DNA of 64,000 nt from Ichthyophthirius multifiliis. Its lineage: Eukaryota > Ciliophora > Oligohymenophorea > Hymenostomatida. The notes below the pieces were generated by a model. That model made no database searches, was not told the origin of the DNA, and was given only the letters and a program-made list of their open reading frames with translations. This document shows positions 54,255-64,000 of the stretch, one piece after another. The translations under genes were made by a program, and so were the position numbers. How positions within the stretch are numbered: position 1 is the first letter of the stretch; every line of letters begins with the position of its first letter. Location: the NCBI RefSeq assembly GCF_000220395.1, contig NW_004086074.1, forward strand, positions 1 to 64,000. The letters run 5' to 3'.

Positions 54255-54838
54255 AGTCAAAACGACTTAAAAAATATTTGAAAGCTATTTAAAAAACTAC
54301 ATAGATTAATTTGTTGTAACTTTTTTATAATAATTTAATATTATGGACAGATGATCATAAACCTCCATAGGATTTAAAATATTAAAATGAAATATTTAGA
54401 TAGTATTTATGCTAAAAGATAGTAATATTGATTATATAAAATATTATATAAAATGAAATAATGACTATAATTTAATTATTCGCCTGAATATAAAATTAAA
54501 TATAATTTTAAATTAATAATTTTTAGCTTATAGTATCTTCAGAATAATTTATAAAACACTTTGAAAATTATTAAAATAATTTTTATAATATGTTATTTTT
54601 CTAAGAAAGATAAGAAATGTTCCAGATCACCAGATCAGAAATATATTTATTTATTTAACAATTCTATATGATGTATTAAATTAAAAAAATATTACCTTTA
54701 AAATTTAAAATAAAAAAATATAAAGTTTAACAGTTTCTTGTTTTTGCTTATCTATAATTTTAATACTTGCATTTGCATATAAAAAAGTTTAATTTTTTTT
54801 TTTATAATTTATATTCTAAGGACTAGACCATTTAATGA
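54255..54838 (+). CDS. Unknown coding-like stretch, possibly partial
   Basis: Plus-strand protein-like segments: NNLILWTDDHKPPQDLKYQN / EIFRQYLCQK near 54325-54420, then after an A/T interruption (possible intron about 54430-54530) EQFIKHFENYQNNFYNMLFF and QERQEMFQITRSEIYLFIQQ, running to TGA 54836-54838. Composition is protein-like with Trp, Pro and Cys, unlike the flanks. The 5' end may lie in the gap. Not recognised. Confidence 0.35.
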
Positions 54839-54967
54839 TGCTGAATTTTGTAAAAAATCTTAATGTAGAGATACAAAAGCATTTTTTTAGTATATAATAA
54901 ATATATATATGTATATTATAAAAAACAAAAATAAAGTTTGAACAATAATTGTTTATTACTATTTATT

Positions 54968-55027
<60 letters not shown>

Positions 55028-55910
55028 TGACATATTTTTTTAACAAAACAATAGTAATATTTATATGTATAATTAAAGAATATAATAATAAAATTAAAAA
55101 ATTTTAAAATAAATAATTTTATAATTTAAATTTCAAGTATAAATAATTATATATTAATAAAATTCTGTTAACTTTATAATTTAAAAATTATAAGAATTTA
55201 TTTATTTTATAAAATAGATATAATTAGAAGCATATATAATTTATACTAATAACTTTTGAATATAAATTTAATTTTTTCAACTTATAATATAATTATTAAT
55301 ATTATATTATTATTACTTTTTTATAAATATATTTAAATTTAATATTATTTAAATTTAAAATATATATTTTTATTTTAATTAATTTTTTTAATTAATACTA
55401 TTTGATATAAATATTTTTATTTTATCTTTAATATTAAAAAAAAAAACTATATTTATATATAATTTTAAAATATAATGTTTAATAAATATATATTTTTATT
55501 TTATTATATTATAATATTTTTAATTTTATAAATAATATATTTATAAATTAGATATTTTCTAATGTATTATGTTTTTAAATCATAAATATAAATATAATAT
55601 TTGTTAATTTTTAAAATACATTATATTTTTTATCTATATCTTTTAAAATTTAATTATGTTTTATAAACAAATACGTGTTATAATATGTAAGAAGAAATTA
55701 ATCTTAAAGTGAAATAAAAAAAAATGTAAGAAAAAGTATTTTTTTAAGTTTAAATTATTTCATATATTACGTCCAAAAATTACAACATCTATTTTAATAT
55801 TTAATTAATGAATCCATAAAACAAAATAAAATATACGTGTATAAGAAATTAATTAAAAAAAGAAAAATATCAATAAAAATAAAATCAAATCAAATAATAA
55901 AAATAATAAA
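54839..55910. other. AT-rich intergenic region with long (TA)n tract
   Basis: About 1 kb of A/T DNA 5' of the aconitase gene, with a TA run at 54970-55022. No gene seen. Confidence 0.6.
54970..55022. repeat. (TA)n microsatellite, about 26 units
   Basis: Perfect TA run about 0.9 kb upstream of the aconitase start codon. Confidence 0.9.
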
Positions 55911-58656
55911 ATGGAAGCAAAAGCAAATCCTTTCAACAAAATTTTTTAAGAAGTCCCCGGCCTTTAAGGATACAAAATGTACTCTTTAAAGAGCTTAAAT
56001 GATGCAAGAGTATCCGAACTTCCTTATTCCATAAGGATTTTATTAGAATGTGCATTAAGAAACTGCGATGAATTCAACATTAAATCATCTGATGTAGAAA
56101 AGATTTTGGACTGGAAAAATAACTCTACAAAAGATATAGAAATTCCTTTTAAACCTGCACGTGTAATTCTTTAAGATTTCACAGGAGTTCCTTTGGTAGT
56201 AGATTTAGCAGCAATGAGAGATTCTATAAAAAATTTAGGAGGAAATCCTTAATAGATTAATCCTGCATGTTAAGTTGATTTGGTAATAGATCATTCAATA
56301 TAAGTTGAATATGCAAAAACTTTAGACTCTCTTTAAAAAAATGAAGAACTTGAATTCTAAAATAACAGAGAGCGTTTCGAATTTTTAAAATGGGGTTAGA
56401 ATGCCTTCGAGAACTTTCGTATTGTCCCTCCCGGTTCTGGTATTGTTCACTAAGTAAATCTCGAATATTTAGCCAAATGTGTTTTTTAAAATAAAGATAA
56501 TGTTCTTTATCCTGACACTGTTGTAGGTACTGATTCACATACTACAATGATTAACGGATTAGGAGTTCTAGGTTGGGGAGTAGGAGGAATTGAAGCGGAA
56601 TCTAATATGCTAGGAGAATGCTCTGCAATGGTTTTACCAGAGGTGGTAGGATTCAAATTGACAGGATAGCTGCCTAAAACTGCTACTGCTACTGATTTAG
56701 TACTTACTTGTACCAACACATTAAGAAAAAGAGGTGTTGTGGGTAAATTTGTTGAATTTTTCGGTCCTGGAGTACGTTCATTGAGTTTAGCTGATAGAGC
56801 TACTGTTGCAAATATGGCACCTGAATATGGGGCTACAACTGGTTTTTTTCCAGTAGATGAGAAGACAATCGAATATTTAAGATAAACAGGAAGATCAGAT
56901 GAATAAATTAAAATTGTAGAAACGTATTTAAGGGCCTAAGGATTATTCAGAATTTATGATACAAATGAAAAAGATCCTGTTTATTCGGGATAATTGTTAG
57001 AATTAGACCTTTCGACTATTGTGCCTGCACTTGCAGGGCCTAAAAGACCCCAAGACTTAATTTTTTTAAGTAATGTAAAAAAAGAGTTCAACGAAGGCTT
57101 ATGCAAACCTGTAACTTTCAAGTCTTTTGGTGTACCAGCTGATAAAGCTACTTTAGAAATCCCTTTCGAATTAGGAGGTGAAAAGCACGTTTTCAAACAT
57201 GGTTAAGTACTTATTGCTGCTATTACTTCATGTACAAATACTTCAAATCCAGGAGTTATGTTAGCTGCTGGTTTAATGTGTAAAAATGCATTTTTAAAAG
57301 GATTAAAAATACCTTCTTATGTAAAAACTTCCCTTTCTCCAGGTTCTTAGGTAGTTACTAGATATTATGAAAAAGCAGGTTTGGTTGAATATATGAATTA
57401 GATGGGCTTTGCACATGCTGGGTATGGATGCATGACTTGTATTGGAAATTCTGGTGATTTTGTTGATCCTTTATTGAATTAAATTGTTAAAGATAATGAC
57501 TTTGTGGCTGCTGCAGTACTCTCTGGTAATAGAAATTTCGAAGGAAGAGTTCATCCTTTAACTAGAGCTAATTACTTGGCTTCTCCTCCTTTGGTTGTAG
57601 CTTATGCTTTAGTTGGAACTGTAAATTTTGATTTCGAAAAAGAACCTTTAGGAAAAGACAAAAACGGAAATGATGTTTTTTTGAGAGATATTTGGCCTTC
57701 AAGGGATGAAATAGATAAACTTTAAATTGAAGTTATCACTCCAGATATGTTCACGGATAATTATGCTAGAATTGCTAAAGGAACTGATAGATGGAATGCT
57801 TTAGAAGTTAAATAAAGTATTTAGTATGGATGGGATGATAAATCTACATGTATTTTTTTCTTCCTTAAATATTAAATATTTTTATATTATTATATTAGAT
57901 ATTCATAATCCTCCTTTCTTTTAAAATTGCACATTAAAATTAAAGCCAATTAAAAATATCAAAAATGCTTATGTTTTGGGTCTTTTTGGAGATTCAATAA
58001 CTACTGATCATATATCACCGGCAGGAAACATAGCTAAAGATTCACCTGCAGGTAGATATTTATAAGAAAGAGGAGTTACATAGTAAAATTTTAACTCATA
58101 TGGATCCAGAAGAGGTAATGATGAAATTATGGCAAGAGGAACTTTCGCTAATGTAAGAATTATCAATAAACTTTTGGGAGGAAAAGTTGGGCCTAATACT
58201 GTGCATTTCCCAACAGGATAAACTCTTTCTATTTATGATGCTGCTTCATAGTACATGAAAGAAGGTCATTAACTAATTGTTATTGGAGGTAAAGAATATG
58301 GAACTGGATCATCAAGAGATTGGGCAGCTAAAGGACCTTATTTATAAGGAGTTAATGTCGTTATTGCTTAATCTTATGAAAGAATTCATAGATCTAATTT
58401 AATTGGAATGGGTATTTTGCCTTTGGAATTCAAAGTAGGAGAATGTGCAGAAACTTTAGGTTTATAAGGAAACGAAACTTATAATATTGATATTAATTAA
58501 GGTAATTTGAAAGTCGGGTAAATGGTTAAAGTAGAAACTAGCAATGGAAAAAGTTTTGAAGTTAAATGCAGATTAGATACAGATGTAGAAGTTTAATATT
58601 ATAAGCATGGAGGTATTTTATTGTATGTATTAAGAAAATTGGCTTAATAAAAATGA
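55911..58656 (+). CDS. ACO1: Aconitate hydratase, cytosolic/IRP1 type
   Basis: Isomerises citrate and isocitrate using a [4Fe-4S] cluster. About 898 residues (human ACO1 is 889), with no obvious targeting peptide: [20 protein letters not shown]. Seen: [79 protein letters not shown], cluster ligands in [20 protein letters not shown] and [14 protein letters not shown] (three Cys in all), [20 protein letters not shown], and swivel-domain [20 protein letters not shown] and [20 protein letters not shown]. Only one intron (about 57851-57898); the last exon ends at TGA 58654-58656. This IRP1-like form lacks the mitochondrial-aconitase sequence style. It is the most GC-rich, best-conserved gene of the window. 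Whether it also binds RNA cannot be told. Confidence 0.97.
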
Positions 58657-59270
58657 TTTTTTTTTTAATATAAAAAAAGTTAGTTTTTTAGTTTTTTTAT
58701 TTAGCATTTTCTTTAAAAAATAGGATTTTTAATATATATACTAAATTTAATTTTTTTTATACATTACTAAAATATATTATTTTATTTTTAATCTTTTTCA
58801 ATAATTATAAAATTAAATTATATTTTATTTAATATTATTATTATGACTTTATTTATGGACTTGCATATTATTCTTTACTAAAATATATTATTTTATATTT
58901 TTATCTTTTTCAATAATTATAATTTTAATTATATTTCATTTAATAATATTATTATGGTTTTATTTATTGACTTGCATATTATTCCTTATTATTATAATTA
59001 TTTATTTAATCTTTATTGAATTAATTTTGATAAAAATCTCCTGGTGTAAGTATAATTTTATTTAATAATAAACTTTTTTCCTTTAATCTTTAAACAATTT
59101 ACAATTAAAATTAATCAAAAGTAAAATAAGCTCTCCATAAGCAAACAATAAAAGGAAGCTATATTTTTATAAGAAAAATTTATTATATTATATTATATTG
59201 AAAAAATACTTTTATAAAAATTAGATTTATAATTGATAAAACTAAAATATAATTCATAAAAGATTATTCT
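58657..59270. other. Convergent intergenic region with a 111-bp tandem duplication
   Basis: Spacer between the 3' ends of the aconitase and C2-protein genes. It contains two imperfect copies of a 111-bp unit (58766-58988). No gene seen. Confidence 0.7.
58766..58988. repeat. Two-copy tandem repeat, 111-bp unit
   Basis: Unit 1 begins actaaaatatattatttta at 58766 and unit 2 begins actaaaatatattatttta at 58877. Both share tctttttcaataattataa in the middle and end ttgacttgcatattattc or gga variants of it. The copies differ at scattered positions, so the duplication is not recent. It lies about 110 bp after the aconitase stop codon. Confidence 0.9.
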
Positions 59271-60827
59271 TCATTTAGCCATTCTTTATCCTAAAATATT
59301 CATATTTTTTTAAAATATCTTAAAAAAATAAGAAAAGAAAAGTACATCATAGAATATAAAAAGCCAGAAAAGATCAAAAAACCAAGAAATAATAAATAAA
59401 ATACTTATAAATCTATGTTATGTTTAATTTAGAATTCCAGTAAAAGTTAAGCAAGCAAAAAGCAAAATTAATGATAATTCAATAAATTAAAATGACTTAT
59501 AAATACTTAAAAAAACACTAAACAATGTATGTATAGTTATTATTAAAATTGTGAATTTATTCCAATCATCAATAATTCTCTGAGAGTATTTATCTACAAT
59601 ATCAAAGGCTTATTATTCATATTTTAATTGTTAAATATTTGGGAAATAATATGCAGATTAGTTCATAATATTAATAGATTTATTTAAATCTGTGAATAGG
59701 TTTGCATTTTTAGAAAAAGGAGATGCGAACAATTCTGTTAATTTCATTAAATAAATTTTATTTGGTTAAATATTTTATTCATGCTATTTTATTTCTTCTT
59801 CTTTTTATTTTATTTATTCAAAATCTTTTTATGTCTATTTTTTATTATTTTTTAAAATAAATAAAATTATTTACTTCAGATTAAATGAAAATAGATTCAT
59901 ATTATAATTATTATTTAGATCTTAATTTATCTGTTCTTATCAAATAATCTTCTCTACAAATTCTATGCTGATTTTTAATGTCTTAAACACTTATTACTAC
60001 TCTTCCGATTTCTTCTTTTCTTTAAAATTTCTCTAGATCAGTCAAAATTAAATATATTTCATGTATTTCAGGATATAAATCACTTTTAAATAAAAATAAT
60101 AATTGTTTTTATTTAATTAATTTTTAAATATATATCTATAAAAATTGTATTTATATTTATTGATATTTTTATTTTTACATAATATATAATTTTTTACAAT
60201 ATAAATTCCTCATTCCAAGTTGGGTTTCTTTAGTTTATTAATTAACTTGTTTCTTTTGTTATGTTTCCGCATTATATTTTGACAAAAATAATTTTGTTTT
60301 CATGATATTAAGGTTCAAGTGCAATTACTTATTTTATTTTTATCAAAACTTAATTGTTTTTGTTATTTTTTGTATTCATAATCATTTTTAACTCTTATTT
60401 CTATTACTTTAAGTTCTCTATTTTAGATTATTCGAAATTAATTCTAAAAATAAGGTTTTTTTCAGTTTCTAAATATTTTTATATGAATTCTCTTGCAGTT
60501 ATTCTATTATTCTGTACATAACATTCTTAAAATAATTAAAGTGCTATATTTCTATCATATTATTTATTATTCTATTTTTTTTATTTGAAATAAAAAGAAT
60601 TTTATATACATATTTATATAATTACTTATTTATCGAGAAAATTTAATAATTCATCATATGTAAAATCTTATTAAAATGTTTTGAACATTATGTTTAATTA
60701 ATCTTCCCTCTCATTCTAGTTTATCATTTAAAAATCATTCGTTTGATTTGTATAGTTTCTTTCAGGGCTTTGAGTATATATATTATTTTGTTGATGATAA
60801 CTTCTTTATAAATACATTTTTATTTAA
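59271..60827 (-). CDS. C2-domain protein with C-terminal membrane segments
   Basis: N-terminal MYLQRSYHQQNNIYTQSPER, then a helical region (IMFKTFQQDFTYDELLNFLD; after an intron ALQLFQECYVQNNRITAREF / IQKYLETEKNL, degenerate EF-hand-like). Next comes a C2 domain: HENKIIFVKIQCGNITKETS, QLINQRNPTWNEEFIL (NPxWNE core), then SDLYPEIHEIYLILTDLEKF and RKEEIGRVVISVQDIKNQHR. A charged helix follows (FEQIKQKEEEIKQHEQNIQP), LTELFASPFSKNANLFTDLN, and three hydrophobic segments near the C-terminus (KFTILIITIHTLFSVFLSIY; LSLILLFACLTFTGIL; FISILFIISWFFDLFWLFIF). C2 domains bind Ca2+/phospholipid; some Asp ligands are not obvious here. Introns fall near 60570-60640, 60080-60200 and 59835-59875. One frame change within the N-terminal coil is possible. 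TGA at the complement of 59271-59273. Confidence 0.72.
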
Positions 60828-61502
60828 ATTTTTCTTTATTTTTTAAAATTTTTGAATATTATATGTAGACTTTAAATTTTTATAATTTTTTTTTTTTGAA
60901 TGGTATTTATTAAAAAATAAATATTTAAAACTTAATTAACAATATTGTATCAATATCAAACAAGATTACGAAATTTAAATAAAACATTAATACTGTTTAA
61001 ATATTATAACTTAATATAAGATAAACTAATATATTTTAACAATTATTTGTGTATAGAATAAAATGATTCATTGAAAAATAATTTAAGTATTATTAAAAGC
61101 GGAATATAAATAATTAAATTAAGAAATTTGAAAATATTCTTATATATGTTAGTTTTCAAAACAAGCAATCAATTTAAATATATTTTAATGAATTTTTATA
61201 ATCCGTAAAAATATAGGTAATGTCAAAATATTATTAAATGTTGAATTGATTATAAATATAATATTTATTTTACTATCAATATTTTAATTTCTCAAATGAT
61301 TATGTATATTATAAAAATAGTATTATTCCCTATATATTCTAATGTCTTTTTATAAATTATGTTTTATAAAATTAAATTATATTATATTATTTAATATTAT
61401 GTATGCTTATAAAAAATTTAATTTAATTATTTTAGAGTATTTTGATATTAAAAATTTAATTTAATAAAGTTATAGATTATTTCTATATATAAATATTTTT
61501 AC
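60828..61502. other. AT-rich intergenic region, no gene seen
   Basis: 675 bp of A/T DNA upstream of the C2-protein gene and downstream of the next minus-strand gene. No element recognised. Confidence 0.6.
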
Positions 61503-62206
61503 TCAGTTTATTTCATAAAGTAATAATGGTGATTTAATGTTTATATCAAAATTATAATAAAGATTAAATGCTTTAGCTTCTTTCTATGTTTTCTCTCCTT
61601 ATGTTTTAAATATTTCTCCCAATGTTTCAGTAAATTAACAAACAATACTATTTTATCAAATATAAATATGAAAATAAAAGCAAAAATATATTTTTTATTA
61701 TTATTATTTATTTATATTTTTACGGCTCTTTTTATTCAATATCTTTTTTTTATTCTGGATCTTTAAATAAGTTTATATTTTTAATTCTATTTTATGTAAA
61801 AAAAAAAAATCAAAATATTCAATAAAAATTAATTTTATAACTTTCCATGTCTATGTTCTATTTTTCTTAGCAAATAATATAAAGGGTCTTTAGATTTTGC
61901 GTATAATTCAAAATCAGCAAAATGCCAATTTTTTTCTTAAAGCTTAATTAAAAATTAAAAATATTAATTTTTATTTTATTTTTTTACTAAAAATTTTATC
62001 AAAAGCCATCCTTCACTTTCTTATGGAACCTCAATTTTTGGCTTTTTTTTATATTATTGTAATTTAAATTAGTTATTTTTTAAAAAAATAATTAAATAAG
62101 CTTTTAATATTTTTTGCTTTAGTTAATATAAATTTACATAATAATAGTTTGTATAAACTACTTCTTTTACAGTTTCTTTTTTAGTTTCTTCTTTTTTTTT
62201 ACCCAT
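61503..62206 (-). CDS. Small unknown multi-exon protein
   Basis: Not recognised. Exon 1: MGKKKEETKKETVKEVVYTN (ATG 62204-62206). After an intron: KPKIEVPQESEGWLLIKF. After another: NWHFADFELYAKSKDPLYYL / LRKIEHRHGKL; then DPEQKKDIE; then FTETLGEIFKTQGEKTQKEA / KAFNLYYNFDINIKSPLLLY ending EIN at TGA (complement of 61503-61505). Each block has balanced composition with Trp, His and Pro and is flanked by GT...AG-like A/T introns (roughly 62045-62135, 61942-61990, 61800-61850 and 61640-61735). About 150 residues. The pattern of short conserved blocks suggests a conserved eukaryotic (perhaps ciliary) protein, but I cannot name it. Confidence 0.55.
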
Positions 62207-62374
62207 ATATAAATATAATAAAATAGAAATAAATAAAAATATAAAATATATTATATTAAATAAATATAAAATATTAAAATAAATTAAAAAGTAAAAAAAT
62301 AAAATAACAAATATATTACTGATTATATTCTAATTAAAAAATAAAAAGTATATCAAGATACTATTTTAAAAATC

Positions 62375-63302
62375 TCAATAAAATAATTTTTCCCAACTAG
62401 GTTTATAACTAACTTTTATTCCATCAAGTACTTTAAACAACTTCATTATTTATTACGTCTTAAATAAATATCCTTTTAATTTGAAAATACTGTAACTACT
62501 ATCTAAAAGTTGATTTATAATTGCCTTTTTCAAACTTATATCAATAAAAACCGCTTAACCATTAATGTTATTTAAGCTTAAAAAAGATCCATCTAATCTA
62601 GTATCTGGAAATGTTCTATCAAGCAATTACAAAAAATTTAATATCATTGACAAAATGGGGGAAATTTAATATTTTATTCGGCTAAAAGTTCATATATTTT
62701 AAAAGGATCAGGAAAAAATTCATAAGGCATAATACCTTCCCAAATAACCATAAATCTATTGGAAAGCCATATCCTTTTCCTTGAACAATTTCTGGGGCAA
62801 TATAATGGAGTTTTCTATTATCACTAAATGCCTTCCCGCTTTTCAAAAAATAACAGAGCCCATGTCTTTAAATTTATAATGTTCTTTTTAATTAATTATA
62901 ATATTTTTATAGTTTAAAATTTATGTATAAATTTTTTATAATATGCAAACAATCTAAGGTTAATATTGCATTTCCAATATAAAATTTTGATTCTGAATTT
63001 CCAAATAAACTTATAGCTTGAATAGCATTTAAAATTTCAACACATTTAATATTTTAAGAGAAAATAAATACATATTTTGTCCCTAAACCATACTGAATAG
63101 TTTTTCATTAGATTTCTTTCATTAAAAATTCATGGTTTTCATAAAAATATCATGAATAATTTATTAAACTATTTATTTAAAGGTTTAACCCTCAATAACC
63201 CAGAAAAAACACTCTTTTAAAAACAAGAAGCGCATCAGGGTGCTAAATCTACTATGATTCTCCTTTTTTAATTTATTTCTTTTTTATTCCGTATGCTTTC
63301 AT
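62375..63302 (-). pseudogene. Decayed cGMP-dependent (PKG-like, AGC) protein kinase
   Basis: Kinase fragments in several minus-strand frames with in-frame TGA stops: HEFLMKEIQ, then YGLGTKYVFIFSQNIKCVEI, FGNSESKFYIGNAILTLDCL (the 'KYVYMLLE...GGEL...FY...LH' stretch of PKG), FKDMGSVIF where DFG is expected, NRKLHYIAPEIVQGKGYGFP then IDLWLFG (APE motif), PYEFFPDPFKIYELLAEQN, and a tail DRTFPDTRLDGSFLSLNNIN and MKLFKVLDGIKVSYKPSWEK ending at TGA 62375. No glycine loop, no VAxK lysine and no HRDLKPEN loop can be found, and TGA codons interrupt the N-lobe part. Loss of three catalytic motifs cannot come from homopolymer errors alone, so I call a pseudogene; a badly assembled live copy is the alternative. 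Confidence 0.65.
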
Positions 63303-64000
63303 ATTTATATTTCTTTAATGTTATATTAAAAACATTGATGCTTAATTAATAATTTTGTTATATTAAATCATAATTTTATTATGTTAAACAATACAAAATT
63401 TAATGCTCAATTATTAATATTTAAAAAAAAAAATGATTTAATTTAATTTTTTACAGTAAATTTAACAACAAAAGATAAAATATAAAATTATTTAATAAAC
63501 ATTCAGTTGTAAAATATATGACTTCAAATGCTTTTTCAATGGCAAATTTTTTATAGTTTTCACTTATTTTTTTATTTTGATATATCTAAGGCTTATATTT
63601 TATTTATTCTGTACTAACAATGTTATTTATCTTAAACATCAATATAATCTATTGAATCTTCAAGCCGTATTTATAAAGAATCTTTTTTAAATCAAATTTC
63701 TTTTAATAATCATATTTATATATATGTTTATTAATTAATATTTTTCCTATTTAATTTTTTCTAATATAGTTTATATATATGAGTATAGAGGGTTTATTTA
63801 CTTTAAAAAACTAATTATAAAAATTATTAATTCAATAATTTTTATATAATTTAACAATTTTCATAATATTTTTAAAGAAAGTAAATTGCATTTTTATAAT
63901 AATATATAAAATAAAATTAATGAAAAAAAAAATATGAAAGAGTATTTATAAAAAATTACATATTAAAAAAAATATAATAGATTAAAGTAAATTATATAAA
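63303..64000. other. AT-rich region with possible minus-strand coding remnant
   Basis: Mostly A/T. At about 63480-63700 the minus strand reads LEDSIDYIDVQDKQHCQYRI and SENYKKFAIEKAFEVIYFTT in shifting frames, which may be a remnant upstream of the kinase pseudogene (regulatory part) or an unrelated exon. Nothing else seen up to the window edge. Confidence 0.35.

Noticed and set aside
56257-57196. Minus-strand open frames within aconitase
   Set aside because: Shadows of a fully conserved plus-strand enzyme.

Overview
The window reads as a scaffold from the macronuclear genome of an oligohymenophorean ciliate. Base composition, gene style and intron style best suit Ichthyophthirius multifiliis or a close relative of it or Tetrahymena. 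The main evidence is the genetic code. Conserved protein families run through hundreds of in-frame TAA and TAG codons that fall where glutamine is expected (the catalytic Gln of a Rab DTAGQERF motif, the Gln of the aconitase GIVHQVNLEYLA motif), and genes end at TGA. Coding DNA is AT-rich, intergenic DNA is close to pure A/T, and introns are mostly about 40-90 bp with GT...AG ends. A standard-code ORF search therefore shows only fragments of the real genes. There are no telomeric CCCCAA repeats, no rRNA, no recognisable tRNA, no CRISPR array and no mobile element that I can support. One 141-bp assembly gap lies at 54023-54163.

Layout. 1-2092: AT desert. 2093-16160: a radial spoke head protein (+), proteasome beta5 (-), a small protein with a MUS81-type helix-hairpin-helix domain (-), a frame-broken unknown gene (+), a DENN-domain protein (+), a dual-specificity phosphatase (-) and a mitochondrial EF-G2-like GTPase (+). 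16322-24467: two unknown coiled-coil or low-complexity genes (+), an NDK-domain fusion protein (+) and a heat shock transcription factor (-). 25994-37912, all minus: a plasma-membrane-type Ca2+ ATPase, a cyclic-nucleotide-binding K+ channel with a zinc knuckle, and a FAM184-like coiled-coil protein. 38898-49170: a small gene (-), a TBC-domain RabGAP (+), phosphoacetylglucosamine mutase (+), a SEL1L/HRD3-like ERAD protein (+) and a divergent CK2-like kinase (-). 49570-55000: low-complexity unknown genes (+), a Rab GTPase (-), SSNA1 (+) and ZNHIT1 (+, cut by the gap). 55911-64000: cytosolic aconitase (+), a C2-domain membrane protein (-), an unknown small gene (-) and a decayed PKG-type kinase pseudogene (-).

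Function. The gene order shows no operon logic; these are independently transcribed eukaryotic genes. Themes recur: ciliary or microtubule proteins (radial spoke head, NDK-domain protein, SSNA1, FAM184-like), Ca2+ and cyclic-nucleotide signalling (Ca2+ ATPase, CNG-type channel, C2 protein, PKG relic), Rab membrane traffic (Rab, TBC GAP, DENN GEF) and housekeeping (proteasome, aconitase, PGM3, EF-G2, ERAD).

Limits. Exon boundaries were read by eye. Several genes need a one-base frame change, usually at a homopolymer run; I treat these mainly as assembly errors except in the PKG relic, where whole motifs are missing. I did not find a new multi-gene system. The best leads are unusual domain combinations (a stand-alone MUS81 HhH domain, an NDK fusion, a K+ channel with a CCHC knuckle, a large insertion in EF-G2), a GC-AG intron, a 111-bp tandem duplication and the kinase relic.
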